DNA of 64,000 nt, taken from the NCBI GenBank assembly GCA_003963305.1, contig RXJR01000031.1, positions 124,001 to 188,000 of the forward strand, read 5' to 3'. Made by a program: the position numbers and the translations under genes. The DNA is from Candidatus Melainabacteria bacterium. Its GTDB lineage: Bacteria > Cyanobacteriota > Vampirovibrionia > Obscuribacterales > Obscuribacteraceae. Within the stretch, counting starts at the first letter, position 1, and the number at the start of each line of letters is the position of its first letter. Positions 6,788 to 15,864 of this stretch are shown here, piece by piece. A model generated the notes under the pieces. That model searched no databases. It saw only the letters and a list, made by a program, of their open reading frames with translations, and was not told where the DNA came from.

Positions 6788-9432
6788 TAACCGAAAAACG
6801 ATAGTCTGTTGATGCCCAGGTACGACTGAGCATGAAAACCGTGACCGGCATTCATTTCAACATTCAAGAGCACGGGGGCATCGCTCTGCTGAAGCTCTTG
6901 CAACGTGGCTGCGAATTTATAACTATGAGCCGGACTGACTCGATCGTCGTGGCTGCCGGTGTTGATCAGAACAGCAGGATATTTTCGCTTTCTCAAATTA
7001 TGCAAAGGCGAGTAGGCTCGCAATATTTCAAAAAACTTCTTTGTAGAGGCAGTGCCGTATTCGAGCTCAAAATGTCTCTCGGTGCCAAACTTGTGAAAGC
7101 GCAGCATGTCCAAAAGTCCACATCCAATCTCTACCGCACCAAACAGGTCAGGTCGTTGAGTCAGAGCCGCTCCAGTCAGTAAGCCACCATTGCTGAATCC
7201 TGAAATTCCCAAACGATCGGGCCGGGTATATTTCCGACGAATCAATGCCTGCGCAACAGCGATGAAATCATCAAATGTATGCTGCTTGCTTTCACGCGTT
7301 CCGGCCTTACGCCAATCGGCGCCCAGACCTGCGTCGCCCCGAAGAATAGCTTCGACGCAAACGCCGCCAAGGTCCATCCAAACAAGATCATAATTGTCGC
7401 AGGACGGGTCGACATCGCGATCGAAACCACCATAACCGGTCATGATTGTTGGATTGGCGCCATTCAATTTCAACCCTTTTTTATAGCGCACAAAGAACGG
7501 AATTCTGCTTCCGTCGCGGCTGCGCGCATACAATTTTTCGGTGACGAACTGCGATGTGTCCAGCATCGACTGATACGCAGACTTAGTAGTAAATTTACCC
7601 GTCTCAAAATTCAATTCATAAGTTGTCGTCGGTATTGTGTACCCTTCAACAAGCATTCGAATGTTTGGATAATCCATATAATAAATTTCATTCACAGAAG
7701 TGCCAACGGGAAGCTTGATGGCTGCCAGTTTCGTGTTTTTAACCGTATTCCATCTCTGAATAATTTCGCATTCGTCCGTAGCGTAGACGCAGACCAAATA
7801 TTCGCCCCACTTAAACGCTCGCTTGAGTAAATGCGGCTGTTCCTCGAGCGCTTGACGAAAGCGTGGAAGGCGATTCGATTTTGCACTTTCTTCTACTTCT
7901 CGAATAGAAAGGGAAACGATACGAAACAAGGGAGCATTTTTATCAGTGATAAAGAACACCCGATCATCTTTCTGCCCGATAAAATAGAATCCCTTAGACT
8001 GCTCTTTCAAAACATTTAAACGCCTGGATCTGACATTTTGAATTTTGATCAAGAATATAGAATGCCGAGTCTTTTTGGTACCATAAGTAGTGACCATCAG
8101 ATATTTATGATTTCCGATTATACTGATCGATGCGTACACGTCCGGCTCGTCGAATTTATAGATGACCTTGTCTTCAGCCTGACTGGTATGCAATTTGTGA
8201 TAGCGAATTTGACACCGATCATCACCTCGATCAAAAGCAGCGTAGTAAAAGCCGGTGCTGTTTTTGTCCCAGGTCAGCATTCTTGCATGAACATTCTTGA
8301 TCACGCCCCTGACCCGTTTGCCGGTATCCATATTTTTCACATAGATTGTCTGCCAATCAGACCCGTTGGTCATAACGAAGTACGCGATGTACTTGCCGTC
8401 TCGGCTGACAAAACTGTTACCGAGCCTGCAATTTTTAGACCAATCCTCAGAGCTCAAAACAAGTTGTGAAAATTGCCCTGGTCTTTCACTGCGGAACAAC
8501 TTTGTCGCTGGTTTGTCTGAGCTGAAGTAATACGGTCCAACTTTGTAGATCACTTTCAAAGTCTTCGCCGAGAACATCTTATGAACACGCTTTAGGACTT
8601 CTCCACGTCCGGGAATCGCCTCGAGATAGGAGTTCGAATACCGATTCTGAACTGCAATCCACTGCTTAACTTCATCTGCGTGCACCTCCTCCAACCAGCG
8701 ATAAGGATCACTGATCATTGCTCCGAAATGCTTTTCACTAACCACTTCTTTCCTTGTTTCCGGAAAAACGGTTTGGTTCAGCAAGTGGCTAACATTTTTA
8801 TTGGCACGTCGAAGTAACCTGCGAAGCATTTTCTTATGTGAAGGATCTTTCGCCTCGACGCTAAGGAGATGCATCAGCTTTTCGACTAATCCAGAAACCG
8901 CAGCAAGTGGAACATTCTTACTCTGTCGAACCGATTTTTCAAAGGCGTCAAAAGCTGCATCAAAGTCTTTCGTCTTCCAATAACAATAACCAACTTGCGC
9001 GTGCATTCGCTGTGGCCATTCAGAGTCCGTAAAAGCATTTGCTTCAGTCCACTCAATTGCCTTATTCAAGACACGCGCCGCTCTTTTGAACTGATTTCGA
9101 GCCTGCAACGACATGGCACGCCACCACATACAGTTCAATACCTCTGACTTTTTCAAGTCATCGTAAATGCGACCTGCTTGAAGTAAGTAAGGCTCACAAG
9201 CAGCAAACTTCTCACACATGAAAAGAGAGATCCCGAGCAGCCAATAAGCGTATGCCGCTCCTTCATCCATTTTTCCAAGCTTCGCGATATGGCTTTTATT
9301 GGAAAGCAATATCTTTGCCGCATTCTTATAATCTCCAGCTTTATAAAACTTGTATGCAGCACTATTGACTTCAAAACAATTGAAGTCAGCTTTTCTTTTA
9401 CTTCTTGCTCTGGCGCCGCTGGCTCGTCTCAT
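6754..9432 (-). CDS. Prolyl oligopeptidase family (S9A) serine peptidase with N-terminal TPR region
   Basis: 892 residues. Residues ~18-220 are helical TPR-like repeats; the rest is a complete S9A peptidase: DPYRWLEE at the start of the family region, a beta-propeller, then the alpha/beta-hydrolase domain with nucleophile Ser in GISGFSNGGLL, Asp in NTGSHDDRVSP and His in MNAGHGFH. Family members cleave short peptides after proline. No signal peptide is seen, so a cytoplasmic place is likely. A TPR fusion to POP is unusual; typical POPs are about 700 residues. The gene overlaps the 3' end of the copper-domain gene by 34 bp in convergent arrangement. Confidence 0.9.
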   Translation of the reverse strand: MRRASGARARSKRKADFNCFEVNSAAYKFYKAGDYKNAAKILLSNKSHIAKLGKMDEGAAYAYWLLGISLFMCEKFAACEPYLLQAGRIYDDLKKSEVLNCMWWRAMSLQARNQFKRAARVLNKAIEWTEANAFTDSEWPQRMHAQVGYCYWKTKDFDAAFDAFEKSVRQSKNVPLAAVSGLVEKLMHLLSVEAKDPSHKKMLRRLLRRANKNVSHLLNQTVFPETRKEVVSEKHFGAMISDPYRWLEEVHADEVKQWIAVQNRYSNSYLEAIPGRGEVLKRVHKMFSAKTLKVIYKVGPYYFSSDKPATKLFRSERPGQFSQLVLSSEDWSKNCRLGNSFVSRDGKYIAYFVMTNGSDWQTIYVKNMDTGKRVRGVIKNVHARMLTWDKNSTGFYYAAFDRGDDRCQIRYHKLHTSQAEDKVIYKFDEPDVYASISIIGNHKYLMVTTYGTKKTRHSIFLIKIQNVRSRRLNVLKEQSKGFYFIGQKDDRVFFITDKNAPLFRIVSLSIREVEESAKSNRLPRFRQALEEQPHLLKRAFKWGEYLVCVYATDECEIIQRWNTVKNTKLAAIKLPVGTSVNEIYYMDYPNIRMLVEGYTIPTTTYELNFETGKFTTKSAYQSMLDTSQFVTEKLYARSRDGSRIPFFVRYKKGLKLNGANPTIMTGYGGFDRDVDPSCDNYDLVWMDLGGVCVEAILRGDAGLGADWRKAGTRESKQHTFDDFIAVAQALIRRKYTRPDRLGISGFSNGGLLTGAALTQRPDLFGAVEIGCGLLDMLRFHKFGTERHFELEYGTASTKKFFEILRAYSPLHNLRKRKYPAVLINTGSHDDRVSPAHSYKFAATLQELQQSDAPVLLNVEMNAGHGFHAQSYLGINRLSFFGYQLGLIPKALL

Positions 9433-9462
9433 TTACAGGGTTTTGACGCAAAAGGCTAAACC

Positions 9463-11190
9463 TCAAGCACCAAATAAGCTGGGTCTCTCAGGTAAAGTAT
9501 ATCTTGAATGAATAAAGTTATTAATTGCGTTGCGACTCTCTGCTGCGCTCACGTCACTATGAGCAAGAGAGTCGGCAAGATCGGCAAGTTCTTGATCTTT
9601 AATCACCTCTTGAAACCATTTTGCATAATGTCCAAGGTGCAAGTGGTGCAACCAGGTATCGTCATCGACACCATCGGCGATGCGAACGAAAATTCGCAAG
9701 TTGCTTGCCTGCAAATTAAGACGAAAATCTGGACCGGTGAAAAAGAAGCTGCGATGGTATCCGACGTCTCCCTGTGCATATTTGCGTACATGGCGGCGAT
9801 GCTCGTGCAAAGTCGGCAGCAGGCGTAACTTGCGCGCCTGGCGAGGCGAAGATCGCAACCAGAGAAGCACTTCATCGACATCGAGATCAACCCTGTCAAT
9901 TGGTGGCACCTTCAGTTTCTGCGCTCTGGTGAAATCGTTAATGACATCATGCGCATCTCGACCGGTGGCAATTACCGTGTCAATATTCTTCAAAACATCA
10001 GTAGATAATTCCGTAGGATGCACGGTAACAAGAAGCAGACCAGGAAAGTCTCTCGGCATGGCCTGGCTGGCATGTTTCCAGTCAGGATAAAGCATGTGAT
10101 GTGCTTCCTCAACGACAAACCAGTGGGGACGCCCGGTCGAAAGGCGCAGATCTTGCACGGCATTGAGCAGGCGCACGAAATATGCCGGGCGTTCAGCAAA
10201 AGCTAACCCAACCAGGTTCACAGTCACTCTGTTATCAGGATTTTTCAGAGCCAACACAACATGATCGACATCCGGCGCATGGGTATTGCTCCCCAGCGTG
10301 ACAGCCCCGGGGAATCCATCAAAATCTGCTTCGGGATCCACAACACAGTATTGATATCGATCTGCACCGAGACGCTCAAGAAGTCCACACGTCAGACGCG
10401 ACTTGCCGCTGCGCGATGGACCGGCAATGAGAACCCGGCTGTTATAAGCGTCAATTGAAACAGGCCCCTGCTCAGACGACCCAATTTGCAAACGGTCGCG
10501 ATGCATTTCTAATCGCAGCTTTTGCAAGTCATTATTGACCAGCTCATCGATAAGATCACAAAATCCTTCAGCTTCGGGACGTTTCAAGACCCAGTCGGCG
10601 TCTTGTTTGACAAGCGACGTGGCATTCGCAACCGCGACAGAGCACTTACAATAGGATAGAAATATATGATCGTTCTCGCCGTTCCCAACTCCCACAACGT
10701 TGTGAGGAGAAATTCCAAGACCCTCCAGGGCGGCTTGCAGACCTGAGGCTTTGTTTACGCCAGGCGGGAGCACGAGCACGGCATTGCGGTTGAAGCTGAG
10801 CTGTAGATCAAGTCCCATCTTCCGAATCACGCCCAAAACCGCACTTTCATGCGGAGACCAGGTCGAAACGATTGCCTTTCCTGCACCGACGTGGGCGACA
10901 CCTCTTTTCTTCAACCTGGTAACGAATCCAGCCGGAGCGGGATCACACAACAAGCGGCTGTTACCGGTATTTGGGTCGTACAGAACGGCGCCATTTTCCA
11001 GGACGATGCTGTCAAAGGCATCCAACTCTTGGCAGGATTCAGTCAACTGCTCGAGTGTGCGACCGGTCACTAAAATCACCTTTCGGCCGGATGCACGCAC
11101 CTGCCGGAGCCTGCCAAAAGCCTCAGGGTCCGGCTGATTGTTGGATGTTAATGTGCCGTCGTAATCGCAAGCCAAAGCGAGGTAACGCAT
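9463..11190 (-). CDS. HAD-IIB phosphatase fused to a P-loop ATPase domain
   Basis: 575 residues in one frame. Residues 1-~215 form a Cof/SPP-like HAD hydrolase: D9 and D11 in ACDYDGTL, T42 in VTGRT, K147, and GNGEND (169-174). Residues ~245-480 form an ATPase of the HerA/VirB4/DUF87 kind: Walker A GPSRSGKS (257-264), CVVDPEADF, and Walker B VVEEAHHML. The C-terminal ~100 residues (HHLHLGHYAKWFQEVIKD...) resemble a small helical regulatory domain. The HAD part normally acts on sugar phosphates, so pairing with a DNA-translocase-like ATPase is odd. It starts ATG at 11190. Function unknown; the two domain calls are firm. Confidence 0.82.
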   Translation of the reverse strand: MRYLALACDYDGTLTSNNQPDPEAFGRLRQVRASGRKVILVTGRTLEQLTESCQELDAFDSIVLENGAVLYDPNTGNSRLLCDPAPAGFVTRLKKRGVAHVGAGKAIVSTWSPHESAVLGVIRKMGLDLQLSFNRNAVLVLPPGVNKASGLQAALEGLGISPHNVVGVGNGENDHIFLSYCKCSVAVANATSLVKQDADWVLKRPEAEGFCDLIDELVNNDLQKLRLEMHRDRLQIGSSEQGPVSIDAYNSRVLIAGPSRSGKSRLTCGLLERLGADRYQYCVVDPEADFDGFPGAVTLGSNTHAPDVDHVVLALKNPDNRVTVNLVGLAFAERPAYFVRLLNAVQDLRLSTGRPHWFVVEEAHHMLYPDWKHASQAMPRDFPGLLLVTVHPTELSTDVLKNIDTVIATGRDAHDVINDFTRAQKLKVPPIDRVDLDVDEVLLWLRSSPRQARKLRLLPTLHEHRRHVRKYAQGDVGYHRSFFFTGPDFRLNLQASNLRIFVRIADGVDDDTWLHHLHLGHYAKWFQEVIKDQELADLADSLAHSDVSAAESRNAINNFIHSRYTLPERPSLFGA

Positions 11191-11285
11191 ACCAGAACGA
11201 GAACTCCCGACTCTTTGTGACTGCAGCTATTCTAGAGCAAATCATTGATTAGCTACAATGGCTGTAAGCAATAAAGAGAGATGCA

Positions 11286-11957
11286 ATGCGGACAGAGGTA
11301 GTATCAGATGTAGTGCTGGAAGATGGCACTCGCGTGATTACAAAAGCCAACATGACCATCGTGATCATTTCGCCCGATGGAAAGAAAGAAATTCGCAAAC
11401 CCGATGAGGGAGTTGTGCAGATGCTGCCGGATGGGACACGCATTTACAGCGCCCCTGATGGAACCATCAGTGAAACGCGTCCCAAGAACCTGCGCCCGCT
11501 CAACGTAATCAGCACTTCGGCTGACGAAAACGCACAACTACTGTCTAACTTCGCGCACACTCCTTTCATACTTGACGATGTTAGATATCAGTCGGTCGAG
11601 GGCTTTTATGTTGGTCTTAAATATTCAAATCAGGATGAACGACGGAAGATGAACAAACTGTTTGGCGCAGAAGCGAAAAGAGCCGGTAAGGCAGCCAAAC
11701 CGACCGAAACCGAATACGGTGGCACCACGATCAAATTGGGAAGCACCGAGCACCACGCACTGATTAAGCGAGCCATCAAAGCAAAGATTGAACAAAACCA
11801 GGAGGTGCTGAAAGCTTTACTCGACAGTTACCCCAGGGAACTAGTTCACCTGACGGGACGACCAGACCCTCCAAACACAAACTTTCCATCTTCCGTGTTT
11901 GTGCGAATACTGACCGAGCTGCGCGATGAGTTCATGAGCAGGCAAAAGCAGGCGTGA
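11286..11957 (+). CDS. NADAR (YbiA/RibX-like) domain protein with N-terminal beta-repeat segment
   Basis: 223 residues. Residues ~75-215 match the NADAR family: LLSNFAHTPFILDDVRYQSVEG, later HALIKRAIKAKIEQN and LLDSYPRELVH. Characterised relatives hydrolyse N-glycosidic bonds of riboflavin intermediates or ADP-ribosylated nucleotides. Residues ~8-65 are a ladder of short strands with DGTRV/DGKKE/DGTRI/DGTIS turns, like the T-complex-10/CPAP C-terminal beta repeat; this pairing is uncommon. The start at 11286 follows AAGAGAG at proper distance. A possible -10 (TACAAT, 11254-11259) lies upstream without a clear -35. Confidence 0.72.
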   Translation: MRTEVVSDVVLEDGTRVITKANMTIVIISPDGKKEIRKPDEGVVQMLPDGTRIYSAPDGTISETRPKNLRPLNVISTSADENAQLLSNFAHTPFILDDVRYQSVEGFYVGLKYSNQDERRKMNKLFGAEAKRAGKAAKPTETEYGGTTIKLGSTEHHALIKRAIKAKIEQNQEVLKALLDSYPRELVHLTGRPDPPNTNFPSSVFVRILTELRDEFMSRQKQA

Positions 11958-12047
11958 GCCCGGCCGCACCTCCGGACCATCAATTTAATCTTTCCACAGG
12001 AGTGGCCTTGAACCGGTCTATCCCCCGGTAATTACGAGGTTTCGAAC

Positions 12048-12077
12048 TTGACAAGAAGTTAATATTTGCCCTATATT
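12048..12077 (+). promoter_or_regulatory. Sigma70-type promoter of the lysozyme-like gene
   Basis: TTGACA at 12048-12053, an 18-bp spacer, then TATATT at 12072-12077. The consensus -35 and near-consensus -10 stand about 50 bp before the ATG at 12127. Confidence 0.7.
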
Positions 12078-12126
12078 TGGGGTGCCCACGTCATAGTCGT
12101 ACACCCATGGGGCCCAGACCACAAGT

Positions 12127-13368
12127 ATGTCGAAATCATCCGGACCAGCCGAAGAACACATCCCACTTGCACCGATAGGCGACCTGAGCACCGCTCATAC
12201 ACCAGTCGGCGACCAGCAGGTTTTCTCTGGACAGAATCATCCATATGCTGCAATTCCGCTGGGAGACACATCGGCTTTAGTCGTTCCACCGTCCGGAGAC
12301 GGGCAGCGCGAAGTGCCGGTGCCACGGCTGACAGTGGCATCAGGACCAAGACCTGAGATTCCAGCGCCGATCGAGAGCGCTATATCACGCGGCTCGACAA
12401 TCAGGTTCAGTTCACCAGGCGAAAACGCCGAGGCTCACCGGGAACCAGACTACTTCTTTACGCCCGAGGGTCAGATGGTGCCGAATCCAAAGGCGACACC
12501 GAGCCCCGATGGCAGCATCAATATTGAGATACAGAATACCAACCAGGCAGCCAACAAGAGCCTGCGCGATGCGATCACGCACGAAACGGAAATGCAGAAG
12601 CAGGCAGCTCAAGACATGATTCGCCTGTTCCAAAAAGCACACCCTGGTGAGCCAGTGCCGTCATGGATGACAGACCTGGTCAACGCCAAGCCAAACTTAC
12701 CTGACTTTGTTCCGTTCCCACCAGCAGCCAACCAGCCACCTGCACCGCCGCCTGAAAACGGCTTCGTACCGAGAGGCGTGAGTGGTTCGTCGGGTGGTCC
12801 CGGCGGCGGTGGCGGCAGCGGAGACGGCGGAGCCGGCGGTTTTGCCGGAAACGGCGGATTCGACAGCAGCGGTATGTTCCGAGGCAACGGCGGCGCTGGT
12901 GACGGCTCGATCTCGACTGGCGAAACAGGCAAACCAATTGGACCAGGCGAAACAGTCCAGGCAAAGCAACTTTATGATTACTTCGTTGAGCACGGATTCA
13001 CTCCCGCGCAAGCCTCAGGCATTCTGGGCAACATTCAGACGGAATCCAGTTTCAAAACCAGTGCTTATAACGCAGGTGAAGGCGCAATCGGGCTCTGTCA
13101 GTGGGAAGGCGGTCGAAGAACCGACCTGGAAAACTTTGCCCGCGAGCAGGGTAAACCGGTGACTGACTGGCACGTACAAGCAGATTTCATCATGCATGAA
13201 TTGAACGGCAAAGAAAGCAGAGCTATGGCTGCCATCAAATCTGCCACCACACCGCAAGAAGCTGCAGTGGCGTTCCAGTCGAAGTACGAACGCAGTGCCG
13301 CCCTCGGGGATCGTGCAGCGAATGCCGGCAATATCTATCAGCAGTTCGCAAAATCGAGCATGGCTTAG
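12127..13368 (+). CDS. Protein with C-terminal phage-tail-type lysozyme domain
   Basis: 413 residues. The first ~200 are Pro-rich and unstructured; ~205-275 is a Gly/Ser-rich linker (GGPGGGGGSGDGGAGG); ~280-410 is a Phage_lysozyme2-type domain (LYDYFVEHGFTPAQASGILGNIQTESSF..., with IGLCQWEGGRR and FQSKYERS). The Glu in NIQTESSF is the likely catalytic acid. It would cleave peptidoglycan. No signal peptide is seen, so export, if any, is by another route. No phage genes surround it. The stop abuts the stop of the next gene on the other strand with no gap. Confidence 0.8.
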   Translation: MSKSSGPAEEHIPLAPIGDLSTAHTPVGDQQVFSGQNHPYAAIPLGDTSALVVPPSGDGQREVPVPRLTVASGPRPEIPAPIESAISRGSTIRFSSPGENAEAHREPDYFFTPEGQMVPNPKATPSPDGSINIEIQNTNQAANKSLRDAITHETEMQKQAAQDMIRLFQKAHPGEPVPSWMTDLVNAKPNLPDFVPFPPAANQPPAPPPENGFVPRGVSGSSGGPGGGGGSGDGGAGGFAGNGGFDSSGMFRGNGGAGDGSISTGETGKPIGPGETVQAKQLYDYFVEHGFTPAQASGILGNIQTESSFKTSAYNAGEGAIGLCQWEGGRRTDLENFAREQGKPVTDWHVQADFIMHELNGKESRAMAAIKSATTPQEAAVAFQSKYERSAALGDRAANAGNIYQQFAKSSMA

Positions 13369-15864
13369 CTAGTAATAGCAAACAGCCTTCCTGGTCCACT
13401 TGTTGCCGGGATAACTCGCGTGCAGAGCCATGTAAGCCTTTCGGGAATATTCGCTGCCGACATCCGATGCTGTCGTCCACTTCGGCAATTTGACGATGCG
13501 ATACAACATCTCCGGCACATCCGGGTCAGAAGGGTGCGATTTCGCCCAATCAAGAACAATTTGACCGTAGTATCGAGACGGATTGTTTTTGAAGATTTGA
13601 GTTCGCTCGCTTGTTGCCTGTTTCTTTTCAGCAGCAGTGAGTCGGCTCGCCAAACCATTCTCGCCATATGACTTAATTCGTTCACTCATTGACGCACAAC
13701 CGTTGAAGCATACGGTCTCGTAGTCAGACCACATTTCTTCCTCAGTCTTCTGTCTTTTGACCACCGGAAACGGCACCCAGTAGTTACCGTTGTACCAGTC
13801 GAATTCATCAAGACGCTCACCATGCCGTTGCAAACCGCCCTGAATGTAAGGCGTCATGCCGTAGAATTTCAGCACCGCACAAGCGCCAGCAAATTGTTTG
13901 GCTGGACCCTCAGGTGCAGTTTTGTATTTTGCAATCGCGTTCTTCAGAACGGGATTAGACGCTGCCACTGCATCTGATATCTTCATCGCCATATCATCCC
14001 GGTTCAACAACTGGGCGCGTGTCCATGTTGCTCGCAAAACAATTGCTCTGAACGCCGCCGGTACGGAAGCATTCTGCGAGAAAGACATCCACGTAGAAAG
14101 TGGTGCATTTCGACTGATATCATCGGCAACTTCCGCGTCGAAAGCGGGGGTTTCTGTAACATACGTTTTGCTGTTTTCAATCTTCAAGAATTTTGGCGAA
14201 ACGAGATCGGTTAGAGATTGAAGAACCTCGGGCGTTTCCTGTACTGCGAATTTCAAATAATCCGCTGTTGTTTCACTAGCCGCAGCCATTTGCATCGCAA
14301 ACAAATTGCGGGAAGATGGTGGCAGACTTTTGTCGCTCAGCAGAGGCAAAATCATATTTCGAGCTTCACTCTTCTTGCCAGTAGCGATGAGCGCATCGGC
14401 AAGATAGAATCTGCATGTGGAATAAGCGGGCGATGCGGCTGAAACATTTTGCGCCGCAGCATAAAGATCGTCAGTACCATGATTTCGAAGACTATTGGTG
14501 GTAACAGCGGCGACAAGCCATGGAGTGCTGCGCGTCTTTCGCCACATTTGCAGCGCATGGGACGCATTCTTCTGAGCGGTCGCTTTCATCCTTGCCTTCG
14601 CTTGCGGAGAATCATCAAAATTATCGTCAGCGAACATGCTGCTCTGGATAGTCAGCACCCAATCAGCCAGATCACTTGCGGCAGCAAGCTCTTCCGTTGC
14701 TTTTGACTGCTGGGCGGAAGAACTATCAGCAGAAGAACTCGTGGAAGAACTCGCGGAAGAATTAGTTGAGGAACTGTTCACAGAAGAATTGGCAGAACCT
14801 GCAACAGAACCGTCGCCACCGATCATAGATATTGGTGCAGAGGTATCTGGGTGCAACGGATTACCGTCAAGCAAGAAAGTCAAATCACCAACATCTCCGC
14901 CGAATCGTTGATCACCACCTGCTAGCACGACAGATGAAAGCATTTTGACCGCAGCCGCGGAATCCATATTCATATAGTTGATCGGACGCAACAGATCTAA
15001 TATATTCTCTCGCGAAGAAACCTTATCGGCTTTGCCCGCAGCACTTTGCAAAAGATTCGCGACTGCATTGTTTTCATCCTTTTGCACGTTTCTTACCTGT
15101 GCCGCCTTGATCCGTAGAACCATATACGATGCCAGGTCTTTCAGCGGCGAACCGAAACGACCTGCAACTTTCTCGAAAGCCGCAAGAGCATTCCCATAAT
15201 TCGACAGGTAAAAATTAGCAGCGCCAATCTGGTAATTTCGATAATCTTGCAGCTCTGGATCGGCAGAGCCGGGCAACGGCGCAGGCACGACAACTTCTTG
15301 ATTTTTCTGCGCGCTTAAGCCATACACGCCATCTTGAGCATTGACCCAGGCACGAACCTGCGGGCTCAAGGGTTTATACTTCTGCATCAAACTCGCCAGT
15401 GTTCGTCTGGCTTGCGACATTGATGCGTCACCGATCGCATATTTCTCCCAAAACTGCGACATCTTCCATGCGAGATCCATGTTTTTCTTGTTGGAAGCTC
15501 CGATCGCTTTCGAACGCATCGTAAGATAAGCATCTCGCTCGTCAATCAACCCCATGCTGCTAAATGAAGAACCGTTTTTGATGCGAGAGTGCCATAGACT
15601 GACGACACTCTCCTGCTCTGCCGCAGAAAGTGGTTTGAGATTCAAATAACGGTATGCCACCACCAGATATGATTTCGCCCAGCCAGCTTGCACGACGCCT
15701 ATATTTCCCCTGGCGAAAAGAGGCAAGGGAAGGTCAGGATGGTTGCCGTTGACCAGAATGCTGTAAGCGAGGTCAGGCGCGCACGCTTTTGCCGGCGGCA
15801 CTGGATTGACGATAAAAGATACGGCCAATAATGCGGCGAACAGACCCCGCGTCTTTGTAATCAT
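13369..15864 (-). CDS. Large secreted protein of unknown function, partner of DUF3142 protein
   Basis: About 831 residues. A signal peptide (LFAALLAVSFIVNPVPPAKA) ends just before Cys in ACAPD, so a lipoprotein is possible. The body is helical and repeat-like, in the manner of TPR/bacterial scaffold proteins. A Ser-rich linker with SSS/SSAS repeats sits near residues 370-400 (about 14705-14805). The ATG at 15864 is preferred to 15912: it follows AGAGG and overlaps the upstream stop as ATGA, so the two genes are translationally coupled. I do not recognise the family. Confidence 0.75.
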   Translation of the reverse strand: MITKTRGLFAALLAVSFIVNPVPPAKACAPDLAYSILVNGNHPDLPLPLFARGNIGVVQAGWAKSYLVVAYRYLNLKPLSAAEQESVVSLWHSRIKNGSSFSSMGLIDERDAYLTMRSKAIGASNKKNMDLAWKMSQFWEKYAIGDASMSQARRTLASLMQKYKPLSPQVRAWVNAQDGVYGLSAQKNQEVVVPAPLPGSADPELQDYRNYQIGAANFYLSNYGNALAAFEKVAGRFGSPLKDLASYMVLRIKAAQVRNVQKDENNAVANLLQSAAGKADKVSSRENILDLLRPINYMNMDSAAAVKMLSSVVLAGGDQRFGGDVGDLTFLLDGNPLHPDTSAPISMIGGDGSVAGSANSSVNSSSTNSSASSSTSSSADSSSAQQSKATEELAAASDLADWVLTIQSSMFADDNFDDSPQAKARMKATAQKNASHALQMWRKTRSTPWLVAAVTTNSLRNHGTDDLYAAAQNVSAASPAYSTCRFYLADALIATGKKSEARNMILPLLSDKSLPPSSRNLFAMQMAAASETTADYLKFAVQETPEVLQSLTDLVSPKFLKIENSKTYVTETPAFDAEVADDISRNAPLSTWMSFSQNASVPAAFRAIVLRATWTRAQLLNRDDMAMKISDAVAASNPVLKNAIAKYKTAPEGPAKQFAGACAVLKFYGMTPYIQGGLQRHGERLDEFDWYNGNYWVPFPVVKRQKTEEEMWSDYETVCFNGCASMSERIKSYGENGLASRLTAAEKKQATSERTQIFKNNPSRYYGQIVLDWAKSHPSDPDVPEMLYRIVKLPKWTTASDVGSEYSRKAYMALHASYPGNKWTRKAVCYY

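Noticed and set aside
7279-8469. Plus-strand open frames inside the prolyl oligopeptidase gene
   Set aside because: Antisense shadows; the minus-strand protein has an intact catalytic triad.
12127-13368. Prophage remnant around the lysozyme-like gene
   Set aside because: No other phage gene, integrase or attachment site nearby; the gene has its own promoter and a lineage-type disordered N-terminus.
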